Part shown: positions 33,191-41,635 of the stretch, in pieces
How the letters are laid out: each line of letters begins with the position of its first letter
Position numbering within the stretch: the first letter of the stretch is position 1
Source: Bacteroidia bacterium
GTDB taxonomy: Bacteria > Bacteroidota > Bacteroidia > CAIKAF01
Reading direction: 5' to 3'
DNA length: 64,000 bases
NCBI GenBank assembly: GCA_016742095.1
Contig: JACVCJ010000004.1
Coordinates: 1-64,000 of the forward strand
Position numbers and translations under genes: made by a program
The notes under the pieces: generated by a model
Seen by the model: only the letters and a program-made list of their open reading frames with translations
Databases searched by the model: none
What the model was told of the DNA's origin: nothing

Positions 33191-33759
33191 TTGCCGCTCA
33201 GGCGATGGTATTCGGCCCGGTAGGGAAATCCGCCGAAATCGTGTACACTTTTTTGCAGCACACCCGCCGCATCCGTTTCAGCAGCGGCCCGTTCACAGGC
33301 TTTTTTGCCTTTCATGCGGGTTTTGCTGTACGTTTGTTCCGATTGTTTTTCGTAGCGGTACTGCCATTTGCCTTCGCGGAGCAGCGTATGATCGTCCTTT
33401 TGTATTTCGCGGCCCAGTTCCGGCAGACTGATCAGCAGGCGCAGGTCGCGGTACAGGATGTTTTTCAGGAAGGGGTTTTTATACATGCGCATGCTCTCGT
33501 TGATCCGTATGCGACGGGTATCCACGCTTACATCGTACACTTTTATGCCGGTTTCCATGGTCATTACGGCCCGTATTTCTCCCGAAGGCAGTTTTTTTAC
33601 GATCAGCATGCCGCTGAGCCGGTATTCCTGCAGCGTGGCGCTCACCTTGAACAGGGCCTTGTCCGTACCTTCGGCGAAAAAACGCCAGGGCAGACTGTGT
33701 TGTGCGTGCAGCGGAAGAGCGATTCCCAGCAGGAATAAAAGAAAATACAGGCGGTGCAA
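33187..33759 (-). CDS. Secreted protein of the polyene-type cluster, unknown family
   Basis: The 190-residue protein starts with a signal peptide (about 1-19, ending PLHAQ) and is otherwise a beta-rich body (residues 25-130) followed by a basic, Ala-rich tail. Position directly after LolA, with a 2-nt gap, resembles the outer-membrane lipoprotein often found in aryl-polyene clusters (DUF3261-like), but no signature confirms this. It is the last gene of the leftward operon; its stop overlaps that of the YdcF gene coming from the other side. Confidence 0.75.
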   Translation of the reverse strand: MHRLYFLLFLLGIALPLHAQHSLPWRFFAEGTDKALFKVSATLQEYRLSGMLIVKKLPSGEIRAVMTMETGIKVYDVSVDTRRIRINESMRMYKNPFLKNILYRDLRLLISLPELGREIQKDDHTLLREGKWQYRYEKQSEQTYSKTRMKGKKACERAAAETDAAGVLQKSVHDFGGFPYRAEYHRLSGN

Positions 33760-33761
33760 GA

Positions 33762-34394
33762 TCAGGGAATTTGAAATTCAGAATCGGGAATGCCTGCGTT
33801 GATCTTCTTGGCGCTGAAGTCCACCTGGGTGAAATCACCGTTCTTTTCGGTCATTTTCAGGCGGTTCACGCTCAGGTCCTTTTTATCGATGTACAGGAAA
33901 ATTTCGTTCACATAATCGCGCAGTCTGGCGCTTTTCGGGGTCATCTGCACCATGTAAAAGCCGCTGTTCTCCGAAAAGACCGAGGTATAGTCCGGGTCTG
34001 AAAAAAGGGTGCCCTTGGCCGTGCCTACCACAATTTTGTTGATCTGGGAGAACATTTTGCTGCTGTTGGCATCGTAGGATTTTTCCTTGCCCTCGTCGTT
34101 GATGTAGATCTGGTCTTTATTTATGATAATGAGGTAGTTGTAAGGCTTGTCGTAACTCCAGCGCACCTTGTTCTCTTTTTTGAACTTAAAGGTGCCGGTG
34201 CTGGTGATCTTTTCCTCGAGTATGCTCAGGTGTTTTTCCTGTGTAAAAGAAGCATTGATGTCCTGGGTCTTCAGGGCGTTCTCTTCCAGTTTCTTTTTAA
34301 CGGCGGGTACGTCGCTCACGGGTTTCATGCCGTCGTACTGGGCTGTAGCGGTTATGCTCAGCAGGAAAAGGCCTATGATGTATGGTAATTTCAT
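33762..34394 (-). CDS. LolA-like outer membrane lipoprotein carrier
   Basis: The 210-residue protein has a signal peptide (1-18) and the LolA half-barrel pattern: INASFTQEKHLSILEEKITSTGTFKFKKENKVRWSYDKPYNYLIIINKD is divided over several strands, with FTQEKH and VRWSYDKPY as key spots. LolA carries lipoproteins from inner to outer membrane; in aryl-polyene and flexirubin clusters a second LolA (ApeL type) is thought to move the pigment lipid. The position in the polyketide operon supports the pathway-specific role. It lies 39 nt after the polysaccharide deacetylase gene. Confidence 0.88.
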   Translation of the reverse strand: MKLPYIIGLFLLSITATAQYDGMKPVSDVPAVKKKLEENALKTQDINASFTQEKHLSILEEKITSTGTFKFKKENKVRWSYDKPYNYLIIINKDQIYINDEGKEKSYDANSSKMFSQINKIVVGTAKGTLFSDPDYTSVFSENSGFYMVQMTPKSARLRDYVNEIFLYIDKKDLSVNRLKMTEKNGDFTQVDFSAKKINAGIPDSEFQIP

Positions 34395-34433
34395 GTGCTT
34401 GGGGATATTGAAGCGGGTAAAAATAGCGGTTTT

Positions 34434-35216
34434 TTAGCGTGCGGACCCGGGCTTAACAAAAATTTGAGGGGTTTCGGGCAGGGCAAAGGTGTATCCCATA
34501 CGCTGCAGTTCGGGGATCAGTTTACGCAGGGTGGCCACGGTGTGCGGCAGGGGATCGTGAAGCAGGATGATACTGCCCGGTTTTACCTTGCGGATGATAC
34601 GCTGCACCAGGCGGTCGGGATTTTTCTGTACCGTGTCCAGCGTGCGCAGGTTCCAGCCCAGTACGCCGTGCGGGACCTTTTTCAGGGCCTTGCGCAGGGG
34701 ATGATTGGTTATGCCGTAGGGTGGACGGTACCACATGCATTTTTCGCCCGTGAGTTTTTCCAGCAATACGTCGGTGCGGTGTATCTCGTCGCGCATCAGG
34801 TCGCCGGAAAAAAAGTTGATCGTGGGGCTGTGCGAGTAGCTGTGATTCCCGATGAGATGGCCCCCGGCATGCAGCAGCTGTACAATTTCGGGGTAAGCCT
34901 CTGCGTTTTTGCCGATGCAGAAAAATACGGCGGGCACATTGTATTCACGCAGTACATCGGCTATTTCCAGGCTGTTGGGATGCGGACCGTCGTCGAAGCT
35001 GAGGCATATTTTTTTCTGATCGGTAGGCAGGCTGGTCTGTACGGGCACAAACATCTGTGAACCGATAAATGCCGAACCGTATGCGGTGAGTAACAGGTAT
35101 ACGAAAACAGGAACAAGGAAGCTCCATATGCTCAGGATACCTTCGGTATAACCGGCAATGCAGAGGCCAAGGACCACTACCGTGAAAAAGATCGCCTGGT
35201 TTTCTTTCAGAACCAT
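34434..35216 (-). CDS. Polysaccharide deacetylase (NodB/CE4)
   Basis: The 260-residue protein has two N-terminal membrane helices (about 10-26 and 30-50) and a NodB domain with LSFDDGPHPNS (catalytic Asp and metal Asp), GNHSYSHSP (the H-x3-H metal site), YRPPYG and LLHDPLPHT. The family removes N- or O-acetyl groups from polymers. In this operon a modified-lipid or pigment substrate is also possible. It overlaps the ketosynthase-like gene by 10 nt. Anchor helices place the enzyme at the membrane. Confidence 0.9.
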   Translation of the reverse strand: MVLKENQAIFFTVVVLGLCIAGYTEGILSIWSFLVPVFVYLLLTAYGSAFIGSQMFVPVQTSLPTDQKKICLSFDDGPHPNSLEIADVLREYNVPAVFFCIGKNAEAYPEIVQLLHAGGHLIGNHSYSHSPTINFFSGDLMRDEIHRTDVLLEKLTGEKCMWYRPPYGITNHPLRKALKKVPHGVLGWNLRTLDTVQKNPDRLVQRIIRKVKPGSIILLHDPLPHTVATLRKLIPELQRMGYTFALPETPQIFVKPGSAR

Positions 35217-36277
35217 TTTATAAGGTGCAGGACATGACTTACCTGCTGATTGTGATTGTAGATAAGTATATTCCGCGGACGCACGTTACGGCCGGGGCGG
35301 TAGAGGGAAAGTGCGGGAATACTGCCGGTATCGGCGATACGGCAGGCCATCCAGAGGGCAAAGGCGTCGCAGGTGTACCAGGTGCCCGAAAGGTGCTTGA
35401 ACACACATATATTGGTATCGGCAGGCAGCAGTTCGTGCACGTATTCGTAATAGTGATCGTCGCGCTCATCGCCGGAAAGTCCGCTGATGCACACGTCTAT
35501 GTCCTTCAGTTCCAGTCCGTGTTCTGCCAGGAACTGCTTTATTTCAGCGCCTGTGTGTTCGTGTTCTTCGGGGCGGTAAAAACTGCGGGTGCCGCTGAGT
35601 TCGATGTGGCAGTGCGGGGCAGGTTCGGCGCCGATGATAAAGGTGGCGGCTCCTTCGCCGGCTACCGTACCGGTACCTTTGGTTTCAAAGAGCTGATCGG
35701 TAGAGGCCAGGTCCTGTTTCCACCAGCCGGCCAGTCCGTAATGGCGGTGTTTATTCTCCGTATATTCATCAATGCCGCCGGTAAGTACATTCCGGGCCTC
35801 ACCCATAGCGATCTGTATCTGGGTATCGAGCAGGGCCGAATGCAGTGAAAAGCCCTTGTGTACGAACGTAAAGTTGTATCCGAGGCATTTGAGCTGCAAC
35901 GCGATCTGGGCGGCCACACTGTTGTGCGTGGACGATATAAAAGGCGTGGGAGCACTGGTCTGCTCGTTATCGTCGATGAGTATCTTCAGGAATTTCTCGG
36001 TGTCCTCCATGCAGCCCAGGCCGGTGCCCATAATGATGGCATCGGGTTTTTCGATACCGGCCTGTTTCAGGGCGCTTTTGGCCACGGCCGAGCCCATTTT
36101 TACAATGCGGCTCATACGGCGGATGGCCACCGGGTTCACAAACGCTTTGTAATCGGGTTCTATGGCGGTGAGCAGACTGCCCGGATTTTTATGCAGTACG
36201 GTCAGGAACTCTTCCGTCTCAAAGGTTTCCTGGGGCGAAAGGCATGCATATCCGTTTATGTATACAGGTCTGATCAT
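35207..36277 (-). CDS. Chain-length-factor-like ketosynthase homologue without catalytic Cys
   Basis: The 356-residue protein has the thiolase-fold ketosynthase layout (GTGLGCMEDTEKFL, PFISSTHNSVAAQIAL, LTGGIDEYTENK) but lacks the nucleophile: where the active partner has STACSS, this has VHKGFSLHS, with Phe143 in place of Cys. The C-terminal His motifs are also weak. This is the pattern of chain length factors (KS-beta), which pair with an active KS to set chain length. It overlaps the active KS (36274-37479) by 4 nt, as type II KS/CLF pairs usually do. It probably limits polyene length. Confidence 0.85.
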   Translation of the reverse strand: MIRPVYINGYACLSPQETFETEEFLTVLHKNPGSLLTAIEPDYKAFVNPVAIRRMSRIVKMGSAVAKSALKQAGIEKPDAIIMGTGLGCMEDTEKFLKILIDDNEQTSAPTPFISSTHNSVAAQIALQLKCLGYNFTFVHKGFSLHSALLDTQIQIAMGEARNVLTGGIDEYTENKHRHYGLAGWWKQDLASTDQLFETKGTGTVAGEGAATFIIGAEPAPHCHIELSGTRSFYRPEEHEHTGAEIKQFLAEHGLELKDIDVCISGLSGDERDDHYYEYVHELLPADTNICVFKHLSGTWYTCDAFALWMACRIADTGSIPALSLYRPGRNVRPRNILIYNHNQQVSHVLHLIKWF

Positions 36278-37479
36278 GATTGAACGCTGGCAAATAAAAG
36301 GCTGGAATTATTACCGCCGAAACCGAAGGAGTTCGACAGTACGTAACGTAGATCTTCGTTGCGGCGCAGGCTGGTCTCAGGCCGGAAAGAAAAGTCGGGG
36401 ATAGGGTTGCGCAGGTTCAGGTTGGGCCAGATCATACCGTTTTGCAGCGAGAGCACCGAAAAAACGGCCTCTATACCGCCGGCCGCGGCCAGGGTATGCC
36501 CGGTAAAGGCTTTGGTACTGCTGTAGGGCGGTACCTGATCGCCGAAAAGGCGTTCCATGCCCTTGCTTTCGCTTTCGTCGTTATTGGGCGTGCCGGTGCC
36601 GTGGCAATTAATATACGAAACCTCTGCGGGTTCTACACCGGCCATGTCCAGGGTTTTGCGCATGGCCGAAAAGGCCCCGCTTCCGTCCGGCGATGCGGCG
36701 GTCTGGTGAAAGGCGTCGTTGGTATTGGCATAGCCCACGAGTTCGGCCAGTAAGGGGCGCCGGGAAGGATCGGCAATGCGTTCGCTTTCCAGTACAATGT
36801 AACCGGCCCCTTCGCCCAGGTTGAGGCCCTGGCGGTCTTTATCGAAGGGATGGCAGGGTTCTTTTTCCAGCAGCATCAGCGAGTGGAACCCGTTGATGGT
36901 GAACTTGGACAGCGCATCGGCGCCGCCGCAGATGGCGCGGTCTACAATGCCTGCCTTAATAAGATTGGCCCCGAAAATAACGGCGTTGGCCGCTGAGGAA
37001 CAGGCGGTGGAAAGGGTGCTGAGGTAGCCGCGGTGCCCCAGGAAATTGGCAATATCGCGGGTACTGTCGCCACAATCGAGTTTATCGATCCATTTGCGTG
37101 TTTCGGGATGTGTATCGAACTGGTAAAAGAATTTTTCCGTCTGGGTCATTCCGCCCACGGTGGTGGACGAGATCAGGGCGGTGGGAAAGGCTCTGATGTC
37201 GCCGCCGGCCATGTCCAGGGCTTCGCGGCTGGCCGTCATGCCCAGCAGGCTGGTGCGGTTGGTGGTCTGTCCGTCGCGTATGCCCAGCAGGGCGTAAAAT
37301 TCTTCGTCAGAACGTTTTACTTCGCCGAAGGGCAGTTCGTCCTTAAAGCGTGAGTCCAGGTATTCCAGGCGCGTAATGCCGTGCCTGCCGGCGATCAGTG
37401 CATCCAGGTGTTCCGGAACGCTGAACCCGATGGCAGAAACGGAACCGAGTCCGGTAATATAGATCCGGGAAAGACTCAT
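36274..37479 (-). CDS. Beta-ketoacyl-ACP synthase (type II polyketide KS)
   Basis: The 401-residue protein has a complete ketosynthase active site: Cys160 in STACSSAANAV, His293 in NCHGTGTPNND and His328 in FTGHTLAAAGG. VGGMTQTEKFFYQ and GEGAGYIVLES are also typical. It extends acyl chains on ACP by decarboxylative condensation with malonyl-ACP. It overlaps both neighbours: stop with the CLF start (ATGA) and start with the ACP stop (1 nt). A FabF-like housekeeping role is less likely given these partners. Confidence 0.93.
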   Translation of the reverse strand: MSLSRIYITGLGSVSAIGFSVPEHLDALIAGRHGITRLEYLDSRFKDELPFGEVKRSDEEFYALLGIRDGQTTNRTSLLGMTASREALDMAGGDIRAFPTALISSTTVGGMTQTEKFFYQFDTHPETRKWIDKLDCGDSTRDIANFLGHRGYLSTLSTACSSAANAVIFGANLIKAGIVDRAICGGADALSKFTINGFHSLMLLEKEPCHPFDKDRQGLNLGEGAGYIVLESERIADPSRRPLLAELVGYANTNDAFHQTAASPDGSGAFSAMRKTLDMAGVEPAEVSYINCHGTGTPNNDESESKGMERLFGDQVPPYSSTKAFTGHTLAAAGGIEAVFSVLSLQNGMIWPNLNLRNPIPDFSFRPETSLRRNEDLRYVLSNSFGFGGNNSSLLFASVQS

Positions 37480-37742
37480 TAAGCGGGTTTATGCTGCAGA
37501 ATAAAATCGGCCAGGGTATCTACACTGTGGAAGATCTTTTTGCCTTCTTTGGGGTCTTCGATCTTTATACCGTATTCTTTTTCCAGGAGTACGATCAGCT
37601 CCAGGGCATCGATACTGTCGAGGCCCAGGCCATCGCCGAAAAGGGGAGCGCCGCTGTCGATATCGCCGGGTTGCATGCCTTCCAGGTTCAGGCGTTCAAT
37701 GATCTGTATCTTAAGTTGTTCGGTTAATTGCGACTTTTCCAT
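37479..37742 (-). CDS. Acyl carrier protein of the polyketide operon
   Basis: An 87-residue acidic protein with the 4'-phosphopantetheine site GLGLDSIDALEL; the carrier Ser is Ser43. DSID instead of the usual DSLD of fatty-acid ACP is common in secondary pathways. It carries the growing chain between KS, CLF and dehydratase. Its start overlaps the half-length KS gene by 19 nt and its stop touches the KS start, so all are translated together. Confidence 0.92.
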   Translation of the reverse strand: MEKSQLTEQLKIQIIERLNLEGMQPGDIDSGAPLFGDGLGLDSIDALELIVLLEKEYGIKIEDPKEGKKIFHSVDTLADFILQHKPA

Positions 37743-38398
37743 GTTGTCTCGTTTGGTGCAAATATCTTATTTAATTCCTCAGGTTCAAAAGGTATGCCCT
37801 TTTCTTTCGCCTCTGTAAGAAACAAAAGAATGTCGGCAGTGTTCTCAAAAACTTCAACCCATCCGCCGATACACAGTTCTGTTTTCCCGTCTTCGAAAAG
37901 TCCGCCGATATAGGTAGCCAGGAAGCCGGCATTAAAACGCGGAAAAACATAAAAGCCGTTCTCGCCTTTCAGCCCGTACTTTATGCAGATCTCGCCCACC
38001 GTAATATTGGGGAGGGTGTACACAAAGACGGACGGGGACGGAAAAAAGTTACCCTCGCCCGCAATGGAGGCCTGGTGCCGCAGATCGGTATCGAGCGAAG
38101 AAGAGGCATTGCTCAGGATAACCGACGTGTTCTCAGGTAGTTCCGTTCTCCCGCTCTGGCGTAGCAGTATTTCCGTAGCCAGCAGCGAAGCCTTGCAGAG
38201 CGCGTCCATCTTAAAAAATTTGGGATAGGGCATGCCTAGGTGCCGGTACAGGCCCTGTAAAAATTCAGGCAGACCGGCGGTTTGCGCTTCGTAAAACAGG
38301 CGGCCGTCGCTTAATACGCGGCCCTCATGAATACGTACGTAATGGCTTATGTGGGGTTGATGCATACTCACGCCGCTAACGTACATATTTTTTTGCAT
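37724..38398 (-). CDS. Half-length ketosynthase-like protein (KS N-terminal domain only)
   Basis: The 224-residue protein matches only the N-terminal half of ketosynthases: FFKMDALCKASLLATEIL, VILSNASSSLDTDLRH, VFVYTLPNITVGEICIKYGLKGENGF. In the position of the catalytic Cys region no Cys-Ser is seen, and the C-terminal His part is missing. Such short KS-like proteins occur in Bacteroidota flexirubin-type clusters; their role may be structural. It is the first gene of the operon; start choice between residues 1 and 5 (38398 or 38386) is open. Confidence 0.82.
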   Translation of the reverse strand: MQKNMYVSGVSMHQPHISHYVRIHEGRVLSDGRLFYEAQTAGLPEFLQGLYRHLGMPYPKFFKMDALCKASLLATEILLRQSGRTELPENTSVILSNASSSLDTDLRHQASIAGEGNFFPSPSVFVYTLPNITVGEICIKYGLKGENGFYVFPRFNAGFLATYIGGLFEDGKTELCIGGWVEVFENTADILLFLTEAKEKGIPFEPEELNKIFAPNETTWKSRN

Positions 38399-38456
38399 TT
38401 TTCACCGGAACAGCGGCCCGGAACAGCCGAAAAATATCTGCGGATTTATACGGACT

Positions 38457-38489
38457 TTTGGATATTTACGTTAGTATAGCATATATTTG
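38457..38489 (+). promoter_or_regulatory. Likely promoter of the desaturase gene
   Basis: TTTG at 38457-38460 and an exact -7 element TATATTTG at 38482-38489 are 21 nt apart, slightly long. It is in the 140-nt gap between the divergent polyketide operon and the desaturase. Confidence 0.4.
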
Positions 38490-38538
38490 CCGGCAGGGTA
38501 ACACCCTGTACAATAATTAACAGAACACCAGAAAAGGC

Positions 38539-39630
38539 ATGCAGCAGTTAAGACCTCTCACGGATCCGGTATACAACGAGGCTACTTCGTATTCCGGAAC
38601 GGACCAGTTTTTCCTTTCTCTCATCAACGATAAAAGGGACCTGCCCTTCGTGTACCTTACCATCCGTATCATTGCACTGATGATCCCCGTTGGACTGGTG
38701 ATGTATATACCCGGACTGCCGGGATGGGCCTTTGCCATTGCCGCCGTGCTCTATTTTTACATGAACAACTTTATGTTCAAGGGACCTTTCGGCCTGATGC
38801 TGCACTGCACCAGTCACCGTACCCTGTACAAAAAACAATACGGCATCCTGAACCAGGTACTGCCCTGGTTCGTGGGGCCTTTCTTCGGACAGACGCCGGA
38901 GACCTATTACAGTCACCACATCTGGATGCACCACCCCGAAAATAACCTGGAAGAGGACGAAAGTACCACCATGCCTTACCAGCGCGACAGTTTCGGGGAC
39001 TTTATGAAATATTACCTCGATTTTCTGCTGATCGGTATGGTACGCCTGGTAGGTTATTTCAAGCGTAAGAAACGTCCCAGCCTGATCCGTAAAAGCCTCA
39101 TGGGCGAGTTTGCCTTTATACTGATGTGCGTGGGCCTTTCGTTCGTGAACTTCTGGGCCACGTTCTTTGTGTTCATTCTGCCCTTTATGATCTCCCGCCT
39201 TATTATGATGATGGGTAACTGGACACAGCATGCCTTCGTATGCGGCGAAGATCCGGGCAATCCTTTCAAGAACAGTATTACCTGCGTAAACGTTAAGTAT
39301 AATCACAAATGCTGGAACGACGGGTATCATATTACCCATCACCTGCGTCCGGGTATGCACTGGACCGAGCATCCCAAGGAGTTTATGAAGCACATGGGCC
39401 GCTATGCCGAAGACCGTGCCATCGTATTCCAGGGCATCGGTTTCCTGGGCGTATTCTGGTACCTGATGCGCCACGATTACGCCAAACTGGCCACCTACGG
39501 GGTAAATATCAATGAAGCCTGGGCCAGTGACGAAGAATTCATAAAACACATGCGTTCGCGCACCACGCGTATCAACCGCAACGGCGTTACCTCGCGTAAC
39601 CTGGTGGAATACGAAGAAACGGCCGCGTAA
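38539..39630 (+). CDS. Membrane fatty acid desaturase / hydroxylase
   Basis: The 363-residue protein has several membrane helices and the three His boxes of the membrane di-iron family: HCTSH, HHIWMHH and a third one GYHITHH followed by HWTEHP. It introduces double bonds or hydroxyls into acyl chains with oxygen. It is divergently transcribed from the polyketide operon with a 140-nt gap, so a pathway link (tailoring of the polyene or its fatty acid part) is possible; a general membrane role is equally likely. The first residues (MQQLRPLTDPVYNE) carry no signal. Confidence 0.88.
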   Translation: MQQLRPLTDPVYNEATSYSGTDQFFLSLINDKRDLPFVYLTIRIIALMIPVGLVMYIPGLPGWAFAIAAVLYFYMNNFMFKGPFGLMLHCTSHRTLYKKQYGILNQVLPWFVGPFFGQTPETYYSHHIWMHHPENNLEEDESTTMPYQRDSFGDFMKYYLDFLLIGMVRLVGYFKRKKRPSLIRKSLMGEFAFILMCVGLSFVNFWATFFVFILPFMISRLIMMMGNWTQHAFVCGEDPGNPFKNSITCVNVKYNHKCWNDGYHITHHLRPGMHWTEHPKEFMKHMGRYAEDRAIVFQGIGFLGVFWYLMRHDYAKLATYGVNINEAWASDEEFIKHMRSRTTRINRNGVTSRNLVEYEETAA

Positions 39631-39679
39631 ATCATCCGGCGGTTATCGCAAACCAGAGAGGTTATTTTTCTCTTGCCGG

Positions 39680-39915
39680 TTTATGGAAAGATCTGTGAAA
39701 ATCAGCGTTTACAATTTGCGAAGATCAGCGGTAAATTATTTTTCTCCTGCAGATGAACGCAGATATCGTACGCAGATGTTTGTGTCGATTTATGGAAAGA
39801 ATCGCTAAAATCAGCGTTTGTAATCTACGAGGATTAGCGGTAAATTGTTTTTCTTCCGCAAATGCGCGCCGATATCCTCCGCAGATGTGTGCAGATGTTT
39901 GTGCCGATAATTGCA
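39680..39915. repeat. Two-copy diverged 109-bp intergenic repeat
   Basis: Copies begin with 'tttatggaaag' at 39680 and 39789. They share 'aaaatcagcgttt' and 'cgcagatgtttgtg' blocks but differ at many other sites. It is of the CGCAGAT-type seen also at 9285-9590. No gene is seen in 39631-39932. Confidence 0.7.
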
Positions 39916-39932
39916 GAAAAGACGGCGAAGAA

Positions 39933-40742
39933 CTATTTCCGGGGTTGTAACCAGATACCGAAGATCGGGTGCTGCAGCATCTGGTAGGTAGCGCGCATCA
40001 TATCTTTCTGTTCTTCCACATGGCCGTGTTCGGCCTCTATATTTATGTAGGGAACGCGGTTCAGGGCCGCCCATACGGATAAGGACCCGTCGTTGGTGGG
40101 GTGCTGGTTCTGCAGTACGCAGTTGTACCCGCTCAGCTGGTAATAATCGAAAAATAGTTTTTTTGTCACGAGTATAAAATCGTCGTGGTCCTTCGTGGTA
40201 TCGGCATACACTTCCGAGGCGTCGGCTTCGTATTCACGGCCGGGTACAAAGGAATATACCATCAGGTTCTCGGGCGTATTGTTGTGCAGGGTAAAAATGT
40301 AATGTGGTGAAACGCGTTGAACCAGTTCCAGCAGGTTATCCGAAAAGCGTCTTACGGCGCGGTGTGCTTTTTCGTCGTAAGGGCCGTTCTTTTCCAGGGT
40401 GGCACGGATGCCTTCGTCGGTGTAGATGCGGTTGGGATCGAAGGTGTAGCGTTTACGGCGCTGCCGGAAGCTGATGTTGCGGGCCCCCGTATGTTTCAGT
40501 TCGATATAGGTGCCCCCGCTGTCGGCGATCAGGGCCAGTGCGGCCTCGGTAGAGGTATTCTCGTCGTCGTGCATGTTAAAGAACACCGGACCGTCCTTGG
40601 GGGCGGTATGTATCCACACTTCCACTTTCTGCCTGGGCAGGCTCAGGGTTTTGGTAATCACGGCTATAGAGGTACTGTTCTGGCTGTGCAGCAGTACGGG
40701 AACAAAAAAAAGGGCCAGGCCCGCGATCCGGTTCAGTTTCAT
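39933..40742 (-). CDS. Secreted M14-like zinc amidohydrolase, unassigned
   Basis: The 269-residue protein has a signal peptide (about 1-20). It carries a likely zinc-carboxypeptidase set: HxxE in FFNMHDDENT, a third His in IFTLHNNT and a Glu in YINIEAEHGH that could be the catalytic base. This order fits M14/M99-like enzymes that remove amino acids from peptides or cell wall. I cannot name the subfamily. The ATG at 40742 gives the signal peptide; the longer frame is unlikely. Confidence 0.65.
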   Translation of the reverse strand: MKLNRIAGLALFFVPVLLHSQNSTSIAVITKTLSLPRQKVEVWIHTAPKDGPVFFNMHDDENTSTEAALALIADSGGTYIELKHTGARNISFRQRRKRYTFDPNRIYTDEGIRATLEKNGPYDEKAHRAVRRFSDNLLELVQRVSPHYIFTLHNNTPENLMVYSFVPGREYEADASEVYADTTKDHDDFILVTKKLFFDYYQLSGYNCVLQNQHPTNDGSLSVWAALNRVPYINIEAEHGHVEEQKDMMRATYQMLQHPIFGIWLQPRK

Positions 40743-40799
40743 TCTGTAAAAATAGACGCAAAAAGCGGACGGCAAAACGGATCGGCCCCGGAAGTACTT

Positions 40800-40830
40800 A
40801 AAAAAACAAAAGGAGACCGAAGCCTCCTTT
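40800..40830 (-). terminator. Terminator after the 40858 gene
   Basis: On the minus strand AAAGGAG pairs with CTCCTTT around an 8-nt loop, followed by TGTTTTTTT. Confidence 0.8.
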
Positions 40831-40857
40831 CTGAAAATATGTAAATGGGTGAAGGAA

Positions 40858-41442
40858 CTATTTCACCGATTTCACCAGGAACTTGCCCAGGTACTTACCC
40901 GCGGCTGCATAGGCCTCGGTGATACGTACGCCGGTGTCCAGGTCGCCATACCCATAGGTGCGGCCGGGCGCTTTGCCCACGGTAACCACTGCGGCTTCGC
41001 TGCCGTTCTGGATAAAGGTTATGGTAAGGTCTACCATGGCATACTGTTTGGCCACCACCACGTTAAAGCCGGGCTCGGTAAAGGTGGTATGTACTTTCAT
41101 TTCCACAGGACCTTCGCTGCCTTTGCTGAAGCTCCATTTCGGGGCGTTCTTGGCCAGCAGTTCCAGGAACTTGGGCTCAAAACGCTCTTCGCGGTCGCTG
41201 GTCCAGCTCTGTTTCCACTGATCGCCGCGGCCCGATTCCTTTTTGTTGTATTCTTCGGACTTGGTCTTTACATACTCACTTTCCGACATCTTGCCTACCT
41301 TCATATTGCTGTAGTCGAACGAAACATTTACACTCTGTACGCTGGCCAGGAAGGCAAGACTGCCTGACGTAAGCTTGATTTTCTGCGCGCTTGCACCGCC
41401 TGCTAACGCGGAGCTCAAAAGGATAATGATTAATTTTTTCAT
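40858..41442 (-). CDS. Secreted protein of unknown function
   Basis: A 194-residue protein with a signal peptide (1-19, ending GGASAQ), then a central charged helical part (about 50-95) and C-terminal beta strands. The segment VKMVHTTFTEPGFNVVVAKQ-like core and the YGYGDLDTG turn look conserved, but no family is recognised. It is a single gene with its own terminator. It is presumably periplasmic. Confidence 0.7.
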   Translation of the reverse strand: MKKLIIILLSSALAGGASAQKIKLTSGSLAFLASVQSVNVSFDYSNMKVGKMSESEYVKTKSEEYNKKESGRGDQWKQSWTSDREERFEPKFLELLAKNAPKWSFSKGSEGPVEMKVHTTFTEPGFNVVVAKQYAMVDLTITFIQNGSEAAVVTVGKAPGRTYGYGDLDTGVRITEAYAAAGKYLGKFLVKSVK

Positions 41443-41618
41443 GGAACAAGTTAATTTGTAATCAAATATAGTATTTTATCCAGTAGTGTCAAGTACTTCA
41501 TTTGCACTATTATCAGGCATGCCCTGTAAATGTTACGCCTGTATCAATATTCTGTTGCTTCCTGTGCGGCCCCCATCGGTTTTGGACAGCTTCCATATTA
41601 ATATTCGGATTAATTCGC

Positions 41619-41626
41619 TATCTTTG
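41619..41626 (+). promoter_or_regulatory. TATCTTTG -7 element before the thioesterase gene
   Basis: An exact TAnnTTTG lies 9 nt before the ATG at 41636; the -33 region is not clear. Confidence 0.4.
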
Positions 41627-41635
41627 CGCCCTTTA

